This document shows, one piece after another, positions 53,549-61,838 of a stretch of DNA of 64,000 bases (positions within the stretch are counted from its first letter, which is position 1; each line of letters begins with the position of its first letter). This DNA comes from an uncultured Candidatus Melainabacteria bacterium (lineage in GTDB: Bacteria; Cyanobacteriota; Vampirovibrionia; Gastranaerophilales; Gastranaerophilaceae), in contig CAKVIE010000003.1 in NCBI GenBank assembly GCA_934754505.1, forward strand, positions 62,001 to 126,000, read 5' to 3'. A program made the translations under genes and the position numbers. The notes beneath the pieces are model-generated. The model did no database searches and was not told the origin of the DNA. It worked only from the letters and a program-made list of their open reading frames with translations.

Positions 53549-54751
53549 CTATGCAGCTTGTTTGTTGCTATCCTTGTTTTTTTCACTTTCGGGAAGCGGG
53601 AATTCTTCTGTAAAATCTACTTCTCCGTTTGTTTCATCGTAAATGGTTTTTGCAAGTTTTGCTGAATAATTATCGTATTTCGGATGAATTTTAGGATCTT
53701 TCGATTCGTCTATTGCTCTTTGTGCTTCCGTTAAATATTCATGAATGTATTCAGTTCTTTCTTTTCTGTTTTCGTTTAACCATGTCGTGAACGGTTTGTT
53801 CGTTTTGACTATGTTGCAACGGGCATGCATTAACCAGAAGTTGCTTACTGCATCTAATCCGCCCAAATCATGCGGGTGAACGTGGTCTGTATTTGTATAT
53901 GTCGGTGATACGAGTTTTTCAACTATATCTCTTGATGTTCTTTCCTGTTTTTTATTATCAAGTCCGCCGTATTTTACAAACCATGCCGTTTCACTTGTTT
54001 GTGAACTCGGTAAATTTGATGCGATTTTCATTAATTGTGCTTTATCTTTTTCGTTAGATAAATTAAGTGTATTTACTAATTCAAGGAATTTGCCTCTTTG
54101 GAATGCAAAATTTGATTGTCTTTCAAAAATAACATTACTTGATTCTTTTAATAAGTTTTGAACTCTGATTTTATCTGCTTCTTCTAAATCTTCGGAAAAT
54201 CTTCCCATTCTATCTAAAACAGCATATTGACGACGTTCTAATTGTCCCAAACGTTTTGTTCTTTCTTCTGAAACAATGTCTTTAACTGTTTTTTCAGGGT
54301 GTTTTACTTTTTCTGTTTCAAGGAATGATAAAATTTTCTTTTCTGAAGGATACATATAATCTTCATGGCTTCTTGCAACTTTTAAATAAGTTGATTCGTC
54401 CGCATTATCCAATTCTTTTTTGATTGCTGCAAAAATCGGCTTTGTCATAATAGGAGTGCCGCAATCAGGACATGGCAAAGGATTTGTTAATTGGCTTAAT
54501 CTGAAACCGCTTTGTGTATCTGCTTCCATTGGATCCATTCCGGGAGGATTGTTTGTTTTTCTTCCAAAATCAACTTGAAATATTCCAAATTGAATATTAT
54601 TGTCTGACTTCTTTTCTCCCCATAAATTTGCTGTCAAAGGTGCAAAACCTGAAACATCTTTCTTCTCTGCTTTTATGGAAGATGTTACCTTATCGTTTTT
54701 TAAATTAAATTGTTGAACAGGCATAGCTGTACTTACGGAATTAATCCACAT
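53549..54751 (-). CDS. HNH-nuclease-like protein, paralogue 2
   Basis: A 400-residue protein from ATG 54751 (an in-frame GTG lies five codons earlier). It is homologous along its length to the protein at 14788. PCPDCGTPI (C94, C97) matches PCCCCGKPM. A helical spacer with DYMYPSEKKILSFLETEK matches KYMRADEKAVGTILAQEA. The core DHVHPHDLGG (H290, H292, H294), N304, HARCN (H309, C312, N313) and N318 matches EHIHPHSLGG...CAGCN. One zinc-ligand Cys is replaced by His, a conservative swap. The N-terminus is polar and disordered. There is no signal peptide. Nuclease function is inferred. Confidence 0.75.
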   Translation of the reverse strand: MWINSVSTAMPVQQFNLKNDKVTSSIKAEKKDVSGFAPLTANLWGEKKSDNNIQFGIFQVDFGRKTNNPPGMDPMEADTQSGFRLSQLTNPLPCPDCGTPIMTKPIFAAIKKELDNADESTYLKVARSHEDYMYPSEKKILSFLETEKVKHPEKTVKDIVSEERTKRLGQLERRQYAVLDRMGRFSEDLEEADKIRVQNLLKESSNVIFERQSNFAFQRGKFLELVNTLNLSNEKDKAQLMKIASNLPSSQTSETAWFVKYGGLDNKKQERTSRDIVEKLVSPTYTNTDHVHPHDLGGLDAVSNFWLMHARCNIVKTNKPFTTWLNENRKERTEYIHEYLTEAQRAIDESKDPKIHPKYDNYSAKLAKTIYDETNGEVDFTEEFPLPESEKNKDSNKQAA

Positions 54752-54892
54752 AAAATTTTCTCTCACTCACTATAAAAATCCACACATGTATGATAACTCC
54801 AATATGTTTTATTTTGTTACTTTAAGCGTTGTATTTTACAATTCGTTACAATAATAATTACTTACTAATATATATAACAGGTATAAATTTTA

Positions 54893-54922
54893 TAAAAAAA
54901 TAAAAAGCCGCTTGTAGCGGCT
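54893..54922 (-). terminator. Minus-strand terminator in the HNH2 upstream region
   Basis: AGCCGC-TACAA-GCGGCT on the minus strand is followed by TTTTTATTTTTTT. No annotated minus-strand gene lies upstream of it; the HNH2 gene starts about 140 bases downstream. It could be an attenuator or the end of a short RNA. Confidence 0.7.
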
Positions 54923-55162
54923 GTCAGACTTAGGGGATAATATAATAAGATAGTTTTGTTATCGACTGTATTTTTTACATCTTTAGCAGATTTTTGTGTA
55001 AATACATCTTTTGATGGAGATTTTACATGTTACAAAATGTTAATAAATGTTGGTTGTCAGAAATAAAAAATTAAAGTTTTGATTTTATCTGTCGATATAA
55101 AACATGTAACAGCAAGGATTTGCAGTTATCAGTGTAAGTGAAATTTGTGAAAGGACACAAAA
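54923..55162. other. Intergenic leader of the annexin-like gene
   Basis: No gene is seen. It contains TATAAT at 54941-54946, two ACATGT-centred sequences (about 55026 and 55101-55107) and TAAAACATGT (55098-55107). The ribosome-binding site is GAAAGGA just before the ATG at 55163. With 54752-54922 it makes about 410 bases between divergent genes. Confidence 0.5.
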
Positions 55163-56401
55163 ATGGCAAACGAATTTGGTAAATTAACGATTAATCCAAA
55201 TAACGCTGCACAAATAGATGCTCTTAAAAAGATTGCTGATCCCTCTTTTGGTATAAACGGCAGTCGAATTTTGAAAACCGGAAATGATTTAAGCATTTTC
55301 CAAGGTGATATAGAAAAATTTAAGGAGTCAAACTTAAGTAAAGTTTATAACGAAGAACAAATGCAAACTTTGTTTAACGTTATGGATGCAGATGGCAGTG
55401 GCAAACTTGATGCAAATGAAATTGCTTCATTAGCTGCGATGGGCAAAGACACTTATGATTGTATTCCTGATGATAAGACATCTATTGATGAAAATGATAT
55501 GGCTGCCCTTTACGAAATGGCACAAGCATACGTTGATGATGCATTGAATGATGACAATGGCGGAGCAACGACGACGACTCCATCGGGTACTACAAAACCG
55601 ACAACTGACAACACCGGTAATTCGACAACAACAACTGTTACAACCACAACAGTCACAACTACAACCGTTACAAACGGAACAACAACGACAGGTACACCAA
55701 ATACTTCAAATGTAAACAATAACACTAATATCAACAACAATACAACAATAAATAATGACACAAAGGTTGAAGAAGAAAAACCTCAAACACTTGCCGATAG
55801 AACTTCTATCAGTGATAATGATGCCTTGATGTTGTGTGACCAATTACACGATGCTTTGGCAGGATTGGGAACCAATCAAGATACATTAAAGCAAATTATT
55901 ACAAGCGGTCAATTCAATTCGGCTGATTTAGTTAAACTTCAAGACGTTTATAAAGAGCGTTACGGAGAATCATTAACTCACGATATCAACGGTGAGTGGG
56001 GTATGCAGATAAACGGTGATAACAAGCAGTATATCAGTGCATTGTATGCCGCAACTTCTGAAGAAGCAAGAAATGCTTTAGGTTGGAACGATACTGATGA
56101 TATTCCGAAAGATATTGCAGCTATGGCTATTGATGTTTCTAACTCAATCAAAGGCGGAAGAATGAATCCTATAACTGCAACAAAATTTGCAGCTTTGCCG
56201 AAATCAATGCAAGCACAAGTTTTGACAGCAACGGAAATGCTTTATCCGAATGAATCATCAACAGACAAAATGCAAAGTCTTAAAGTTATGCCAAATTACA
56301 CGGCATTATTCCTCGGACCGAGTGTTCTTGCTCTCAATGATGCAGCTCACAACAATGTTGTTGAATCAGCATTCGCTATCCAACGTTCGGCAATTAACTA
56401 A
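55163..56401 (+). CDS. EF-hand and annexin-like repeat protein
   Basis: A 412-residue modular protein. A canonical EF-hand loop DADGSGKLDANE spans D75-E86; a degenerate second one may be DDKTSIDENDM (about 103-113). A Thr/Asn-rich low-complexity linker follows (about 133-205). Then LHDALAGLGTNQDTLKQIIT and VYKERYGESLTHDINGEWG look like one annexin repeat, with the calcium loop GLGT (234-237) and an acidic E278 at the expected place once a two-residue insertion is allowed. The C-terminal 100 residues are helical and unassigned. No signal peptide is seen. The annexin match is by pattern only. Confidence 0.75.
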   Translation: MANEFGKLTINPNNAAQIDALKKIADPSFGINGSRILKTGNDLSIFQGDIEKFKESNLSKVYNEEQMQTLFNVMDADGSGKLDANEIASLAAMGKDTYDCIPDDKTSIDENDMAALYEMAQAYVDDALNDDNGGATTTTPSGTTKPTTDNTGNSTTTTVTTTTVTTTTVTNGTTTTGTPNTSNVNNNTNINNNTTINNDTKVEEEKPQTLADRTSISDNDALMLCDQLHDALAGLGTNQDTLKQIITSGQFNSADLVKLQDVYKERYGESLTHDINGEWGMQINGDNKQYISALYAATSEEARNALGWNDTDDIPKDIAAMAIDVSNSIKGGRMNPITATKFAALPKSMQAQVLTATEMLYPNESSTDKMQSLKVMPNYTALFLGPSVLALNDAAHNNVVESAFAIQRSAIN

Positions 56402-56410
56402 CAAAAATTT

Positions 56411-56440
56411 AAAAAGAGTGGCGAAAGTCACTCTTTTTTT
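56411..56440 (+). terminator. Intrinsic terminator of the annexin-like gene
   Basis: AAAAAGAGTG / CACTCTTTTT stem with a GCGAAAGT loop, running into Ts. Confidence 0.88.
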
Positions 56441-56453
56441 ATGCAAAAATTTT

Positions 56454-58934
56454 TTAAATTAAATCTATCGGATTTACGTCAATTTTTATTTTTAAGTCGT
56501 TTGGCAATTTAATTGTTTTGAAAAGTTTTGCTATTATTGCATGCCCGTATTTTTCGTCAAAGTTTTTGATTAAAATTTCGTAGCGGTAATCTTTGTTTAG
56601 TTTTTCCATTGCACAAGATGTAGCACTTCCGATTTGAATTTTTTCTGACAAGTTTTTATTTTGAATAACAGTTTTCAAGTGTTTAGAAATTTCGTCGGCG
56701 GCTTGAAAAACTCTTTCTCCATCCATGCCTGCAACGATAAATCTTATGACTTGAGAAAACGGAGGATAGCCGAATTCTTTACGCAAGACAATTTCTTCGT
56801 CATAGAATTTTTGATAATTTTGTTCTTTTGCCGATTGAATTGCAGAAAAATCGGGGTTAAAAGTTTGAAAAATGACAGACCCGCCATATTTTCCACGACC
56901 TGCACGCCCTGCGACTTGAGTCAGAAGTTGAAAACCTCTTTCTGTCGAGCGAAAATCGGGGAAAACAAAGGAGTTATCGGAATTTATGACACCAACGAGA
57001 GTAACGTTTTCATTATCCAATCCTTTTGCACTCATTTGAGTTCCGATTAAAATGTCTATTTCGCCCTTTTCAAACTCATTGAGCATTTCGGCATGTGCAT
57101 TTTTGTGTTTCAAATTCTCCGAATCAAACCTTTTTACCCGTGCATTCGGGAAAATCTTTTTCACGATATCTTCAACTTTTTCCGTACCCATGCCCGAGAA
57201 TTTAAAATTAGTCGAACCGCATTTGGGGCAAGTTTCCGGAACTTTTGTTTCATAATCACACCAATGGCATTTGAAGCTGTTGCTGTTTTTGTGATAAACA
57301 AGCGGTATTGCACAGTTCGGGCATGTGAGAATTTCTCCGCAGTCGGGGCATTGTGTTTTTGTAGAAAAACCTAATCTGTTCATCAATAAAATTGTTTGTT
57401 TTCCTGAATCCAAATTATTTTGCATTTTTTGAATTAAATAATTAGAAAAACGTTTTTGACCTTTTTCGGAAAATTCTTCTTTCATATCGACGATTTCGAC
57501 GGGTGCGAGAGGAACGTTGTTAAAACGCTCTTTCAACTCAATAAGACTGCCTTCGTTTTTTGCCCTGTAATATGAGCAAATATCAGGAGTTGCACTACCT
57601 TTGATAATTGCGGCATTGTTTATTTCTGCAAGTTTTTCCGCAACCTCGACTGCATTGTAATACGGCGGCGGCATTGTTTGTTTGAAAGATGTTTCGTGTT
57701 CCTCATCAATCACAATCAGACCGATATTTTTCAACGGGGCGAAAACGGCAGACCTTGCACCGACTAAAACTTTTATTTTATTTTGTTTTAATTTATTTCT
57801 TATATCAAATTTTTCAGACTCGGATATTGAACTGTGCCAAATTGCGACGTTTTCCGTGCCAAATCTCAATGCTGTTTTTTTGACAAGCATTGAGGCTATG
57901 GCTATTTCAGGTGCTAAAAACAGTATATTTTTTCCGCTTTCGATAACTTTTTTCATAACGGCAAAATATAATTCCGTTTTCCCCGATGCCGTGACTCCGT
58001 GAATTAAAATAGGTGAAGTTTGTCCGTTTTCTATTTTTTGAGTAATGGTGTCGAGTGCTTTTTTTTGCTCTTGAGAAAGCGGCGGAAACTCCGTTCTCTT
58101 TTCGTTTTCATAAATGTTTAAAGGATTTCTGAAAATTTGTTTTTCGTAAAATTTGATTAGACCTGCTGCTTCCATTTTTTTTAGCGTCGGCAGGGTTGTT
58201 TTGGCTTGTTTTACAAATTCTGTTGATAAAATTTCGTTTTCTGAAAATAAATCAAAAGCCTCTAAAATCTTTGAATAACGGTTATTTGTTGTATTTTTTG
58301 AACAAAGTTTAATATATTTTGCAAATTTGTCCGAAATATTTTGATTTTCGACTAAATTTTCAATTTTGATTAATTCTGACTTCTTTAATTTTCTTATTGT
58401 TTGGGAAAATTTTTCTCTTGTAAGGTGCGAATTTCTTCTCAAAGTTATGTCTGATGTCGGTGTTTCAAATTCAAGATTAGTCAGAATTTTCATCTCATTT
58501 TCCGATAATCCGAATGGAATATCCTTGCAGAGCCTTGTTATTTTTGTTTTGTATTTGCCGAAAAGTTTTGATGACGAAGCAACTTGAATTACGGCATTTA
58601 AGTCGCAAACATAATACTTTGCAACCCAAAGAAGCAGCTGCATATATTCGGGGGTGAATGCGATTTCGTCATCTAAAATATCAAGAATTTCTTTTACTTT
58701 GTATTTTCCGTCTATCGTGTCTGAAAAACCTACTACAAAGCCGTTTACGGCATCTTTTGCTCCAAATGGTACAACAATCGGGGAGCCGAATTTTATTTTG
58801 TCTTTTAAATCATCTGGAATTGAATAACTGAAAGGTTTTGTACCCAGTCCGTTTACATCAACAATAACAAGGGCATATTTTTTTAATATGCCCTCATTAG
58901 TTTTTTCTTCTTTTTCTTGCGAAAAATCAGCCAT
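56454..58934 (-). CDS. priA: Primosomal helicase PriA
   Basis: An 826-residue superfamily 2 helicase that restarts stalled replication forks. The N-terminal DNA-binding domain (KPFSYSIPDDL, PIVVPFGAKDAVNGFVVGFS) is followed by Walker A HGVTASGKTELYF, the DEEH box IVIDEEHETSFKQ, a zinc-binding insertion with eight Cys (CPDCGEILTCPNC ... CHWC ... CPKC) and helicase motifs VAGRAGRG. Its ATG overlaps the stop of the upstream small gene by one base. Confidence 0.95.
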   Translation of the reverse strand: MADFSQEKEEKTNEGILKKYALVIVDVNGLGTKPFSYSIPDDLKDKIKFGSPIVVPFGAKDAVNGFVVGFSDTIDGKYKVKEILDILDDEIAFTPEYMQLLLWVAKYYVCDLNAVIQVASSSKLFGKYKTKITRLCKDIPFGLSENEMKILTNLEFETPTSDITLRRNSHLTREKFSQTIRKLKKSELIKIENLVENQNISDKFAKYIKLCSKNTTNNRYSKILEAFDLFSENEILSTEFVKQAKTTLPTLKKMEAAGLIKFYEKQIFRNPLNIYENEKRTEFPPLSQEQKKALDTITQKIENGQTSPILIHGVTASGKTELYFAVMKKVIESGKNILFLAPEIAIASMLVKKTALRFGTENVAIWHSSISESEKFDIRNKLKQNKIKVLVGARSAVFAPLKNIGLIVIDEEHETSFKQTMPPPYYNAVEVAEKLAEINNAAIIKGSATPDICSYYRAKNEGSLIELKERFNNVPLAPVEIVDMKEEFSEKGQKRFSNYLIQKMQNNLDSGKQTILLMNRLGFSTKTQCPDCGEILTCPNCAIPLVYHKNSNSFKCHWCDYETKVPETCPKCGSTNFKFSGMGTEKVEDIVKKIFPNARVKRFDSENLKHKNAHAEMLNEFEKGEIDILIGTQMSAKGLDNENVTLVGVINSDNSFVFPDFRSTERGFQLLTQVAGRAGRGKYGGSVIFQTFNPDFSAIQSAKEQNYQKFYDEEIVLRKEFGYPPFSQVIRFIVAGMDGERVFQAADEISKHLKTVIQNKNLSEKIQIGSATSCAMEKLNKDYRYEILIKNFDEKYGHAIIAKLFKTIKLPNDLKIKIDVNPIDLI

Positions 58935-59182
58935 TAAACGTCAGCTTCCTCGCTTGATAAAAGTTCTTCCATTGCTTTATCCACCGCATCTTTGAGTGTC
59001 ATAAGCGCATCAGGTGCAACTGTTACACCTTTTTTTGTCGGAAGCCAGGTTTGTCCGTCATCGGTTGTGTAAAAAATTCTCAAATCCAAATAGCTTTTTC
59101 CTTTATATGTTTTGATTGCTATTTGAAGTTGTTCTGTTGCACTTCTTGCAATGGTTGCAAGCATTGTTCCTTCATCTGCCAT
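58934..59182 (-). CDS. PC4/YdbC-like ssDNA-binding protein
   Basis: An 82-residue protein with the PC4/YdbC pattern: a beta-sheet with LQIAIKTYKGKSYLDLRIFY and the loop WLPTKKGVTVAPDALMTL, then a C-terminal helix. Bacterial YdbC-type proteins bind single-stranded DNA as dimers. It overlaps priA by one base, which fits a role near replication forks, but that link is inference. It follows the phosphohexomutase gene by 14 bases. Confidence 0.82.
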   Translation of the reverse strand: MADEGTMLATIARSATEQLQIAIKTYKGKSYLDLRIFYTTDDGQTWLPTKKGVTVAPDALMTLKDAVDKAMEELLSSEEADV

Positions 59183-59196
59183 TATATTTCTCCTTT

Positions 59197-61479
59197 TTAT
59201 AATCCGATAGTCTTTGCGTAGTCAGGAATTACAAACGGTACGTTATTCGCATCTTTGTCCGTAAATTCTTGATAAATTACTGCTGATTTTGCTTTTGCAT
59301 TATCGTAGTATGCTTTATCTACATACTTCAAATAAGTGTCATTTAAATCGCCCGAATAATTTCCGAGGATTTTTGCAAATTTCAATAAATCAGCTTTGTC
59401 TGAACCTGCACCGTATGCTTTAGTTTTGGCATCTGTTCCTGACGGTCTGATTTCAATGTATTTATCATCAAATAATAAATATGTACCGTCACCGACAAAT
59501 AATACATCTTTCAAATTATCAAAGTTCAATTCGCTTCCAAATGTAGCTTTGAAAATTTCTTTTGCATTATCTACGGTAATTTTGCCTTCACGTTTTGCCA
59601 TTGCAAGCGTTAAGTAGAATACGTCGTTCTTTGTACGTTTTGCTTCACCGTCTTTTTTAGCTGCTGTAAGTTTCGCAATATCAGGTTCTGATTCGTTATA
59701 GTATGCAATATCTTCTCTAACATCGTATTTTCCGACAATTTTATTGTCTTCAAATAATTTTACGAGTGCTTCAGAGAGTGTTAATTTTTCTTTTGCAAGG
59801 TGGCTGACAAGTGCCGAGCCGATAACGATAGCTTCCGTTGCACTCTTTTCTCTCATTGCAATAGCCATTCTGCCTGCTTTTGAAACAACGGGTTTTTCTG
59901 CGCCGATAATCATACCGCCTGATTCTTCACCTGCAAATACTACTGCAGGATTGCTTCCGAGATTTACATCATATCCGAACACGTCTGTTATGATTACGTC
60001 TTTACCGTTATTTTCGGCAATTTGTTTTTCAACTTTCTTCATAATGTTTGCAATTTCTTTGAAACCGACAGGAACATTTACAACTTTAACGCCGTTGTTT
60101 TCAGCCCATTCGTCCCAAGATTTTGCTGATGCTGTTGTTTTGATGATAAATCTTGTGTGATTATCCCAAAGTCCTGCATCTTTAAGTTGTTTTGCCCAAA
60201 AATCCATTATCAAAAGGAAGGATTGGTTTGCGGTCAAAACAGATAAAATTCTGCCTTTATCAAGTGCAACATAGTCAATACCTGTTTTTTTCAACCTTTC
60301 TGCCGCATCTTCGCTTTCGATTTGACAAACCGTAAATCTGTCGTGGTCGGGGTCTGTGATAAATACCGCCGTTCCGACAGGGTATTTAGCTAATTTTTCT
60401 TTGTAATTCAATGTTTCGATTACAGGGAAGAACGGTTTTCCGTATTTATCTTTTGCAACAACCGTTGTATCAAGTGAATAATCATAGAAACATTTGTTTC
60501 CCTTGCTATCGTGGTCATATTTGCCTATTCCGTGGAAGAACGGGTCTTCTTCCGTGTTGAACCAATCGTAATGTTTTTCTATTTTGAGGTCTTTTAATAC
60601 TCTTGAAAGCGTACGATAAGCCGAACCGCCAACATTTTCAATAACGATTTTATCATTGAGTTTGTCAATTAATTTAATGTTATTTTCGTTTGCTACACCG
60701 CTTTTGAGGTATTCAACGTATAAATCTACACCATCGTGATACTTTTCAAGGAAAGTGCCGTTGATGTGTTTATCGTTGTTTGCGGCTATCGGAATGTCAT
60801 AGTAGCCTTTTTCTTCAACTTCTTTGAAAATAGCTTTGATTTGGTTTACGAAAGCCATTGATTCTTCCGGAAGATATTGACTTCCTTGTGAATTTAAGTC
60901 TTTTGTAGCATTTTTAACACTGATACCGTGGCTTGATGTAATATATTCACCGCCGAGCAAGTCGAGTTTGAATGCCAAGAAAGATGCGAGCCAAATCGGC
61001 ATTGATTGTCTGTCTTTTGTTGTAAGAGTTTCAATACCTTGTGCCGCTTGAACTCTTGCTATCATATCAAGGAAAAGTTCTGAATTGTATCGAACTTCTC
61101 TGCCTACAAGTTTTAATAATTTTTCATTTTTATAATTTTCTTTTGCAACGAGTGCTTTTGCGTGAGTTGCGAGAATTATGCCGATAACGTTAATCGGAAA
61201 TCTTGCATCGTGAGGATACAAAATGTTTTGCGGTCCTCTGATGCCTGCTGTTGAAACAGCAGCTTCTTTTGCATAGTTTGCAAGCCAGTTTGTTAAGTTT
61301 AATCCCTCAGGATTTGTTTCTGCATCATAAGGTGCCAAATGTTCTTTTTTTATTCTTAAAACAAATGCATCTTTGTTATGAAAATCCGGTAATGTCGTGT
61401 TTTTAACATAATCGGGAGTGTTTTTTTCAACGGAAGCAAAAAGTTCCTTTTCAATTTCGCTGTGTGCTTGTCTTGTCAT
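59197..61479 (-). CDS. Phosphohexomutase (PGM/PMM superfamily)
   Basis: A 760-residue enzyme from ATG 61479 (AGAGGA 7 bases upstream). It has all four superfamily loops: the phosphoserine loop GEYITSSHGISVK (variant of TASHNP), the metal loop TDPDHDRF, the sugar loop FAGEESGGMIIGA and the phosphate loop EIRPSGTDAKTKAYG. It is longer than usual phosphoglucomutases (about 450-600) because of a long N-terminal part. The frame stays open upstream to a TTG at 61644 (AAAGGG 8 bases before it); that form would add a signal-peptide-like segment, NLRTAILLIACFSPTAVLA. The substrate sugar is not certain. Confidence 0.85.
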   Translation of the reverse strand: MTRQAHSEIEKELFASVEKNTPDYVKNTTLPDFHNKDAFVLRIKKEHLAPYDAETNPEGLNLTNWLANYAKEAAVSTAGIRGPQNILYPHDARFPINVIGIILATHAKALVAKENYKNEKLLKLVGREVRYNSELFLDMIARVQAAQGIETLTTKDRQSMPIWLASFLAFKLDLLGGEYITSSHGISVKNATKDLNSQGSQYLPEESMAFVNQIKAIFKEVEEKGYYDIPIAANNDKHINGTFLEKYHDGVDLYVEYLKSGVANENNIKLIDKLNDKIVIENVGGSAYRTLSRVLKDLKIEKHYDWFNTEEDPFFHGIGKYDHDSKGNKCFYDYSLDTTVVAKDKYGKPFFPVIETLNYKEKLAKYPVGTAVFITDPDHDRFTVCQIESEDAAERLKKTGIDYVALDKGRILSVLTANQSFLLIMDFWAKQLKDAGLWDNHTRFIIKTTASAKSWDEWAENNGVKVVNVPVGFKEIANIMKKVEKQIAENNGKDVIITDVFGYDVNLGSNPAVVFAGEESGGMIIGAEKPVVSKAGRMAIAMREKSATEAIVIGSALVSHLAKEKLTLSEALVKLFEDNKIVGKYDVREDIAYYNESEPDIAKLTAAKKDGEAKRTKNDVFYLTLAMAKREGKITVDNAKEIFKATFGSELNFDNLKDVLFVGDGTYLLFDDKYIEIRPSGTDAKTKAYGAGSDKADLLKFAKILGNYSGDLNDTYLKYVDKAYYDNAKAKSAVIYQEFTDKDANNVPFVIPDYAKTIGL

Positions 61480-61790
61480 TATACAATCCTCTTTTCCTTT
61501 TTGGTAATTATAACATAACATATTTAAATCACAAACTGGTTTGTCGGATATTTCGTCCGCTAAAACCGCTGTTGGCGAGAAACATGCAATTAAAAGAATT
61601 GCTGTTCGTAAATTTTTTGAAATTATATTTGCTAACTTGCTCAAAATTTTTACCCTTTATGCTTTTCAAGTTAAAAAATTTTTAAAATTGCCTTTTTTGT
61701 TAATTTTTATTATATTTTTTTTCTTAAAATTTTTATTTTGTTTCTATTTTTGCATAAATTTTTTTCTTTTGAAAGACTTTGTATTTCTTT

Positions 61791-61818
61791 TTGACAACTT
61801 TTTGCAAAATTTTATAAT
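61791..61818 (+). promoter_or_regulatory. Consensus sigma-70 promoter for the radical SAM gene
   Basis: TTGACA (61791-61796), 16 bases, TATAAT (61813-61818): both boxes are perfect. It gives a leader of only about 14 bases, with AAGG just before ATG 61839. The rest of 61645-61838 is T-rich with no gene. Confidence 0.8.
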
Positions 61819-61838
61819 GTGAGAAATGAAGGCTGCTA

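Noticed and set aside
55561..55780. ACA/ACC-rich tandem repeat as a separate DNA element
   Set aside because: It is the coding sequence of the Thr/Asn-rich linker and keeps the reading frame.
61541..61822. 93-codon plus-strand frame rich in Phe and Leu
   Set aside because: It comes from a T-rich intergenic stretch and the antisense of the phosphohexomutase N-terminus; no ribosome-binding site.
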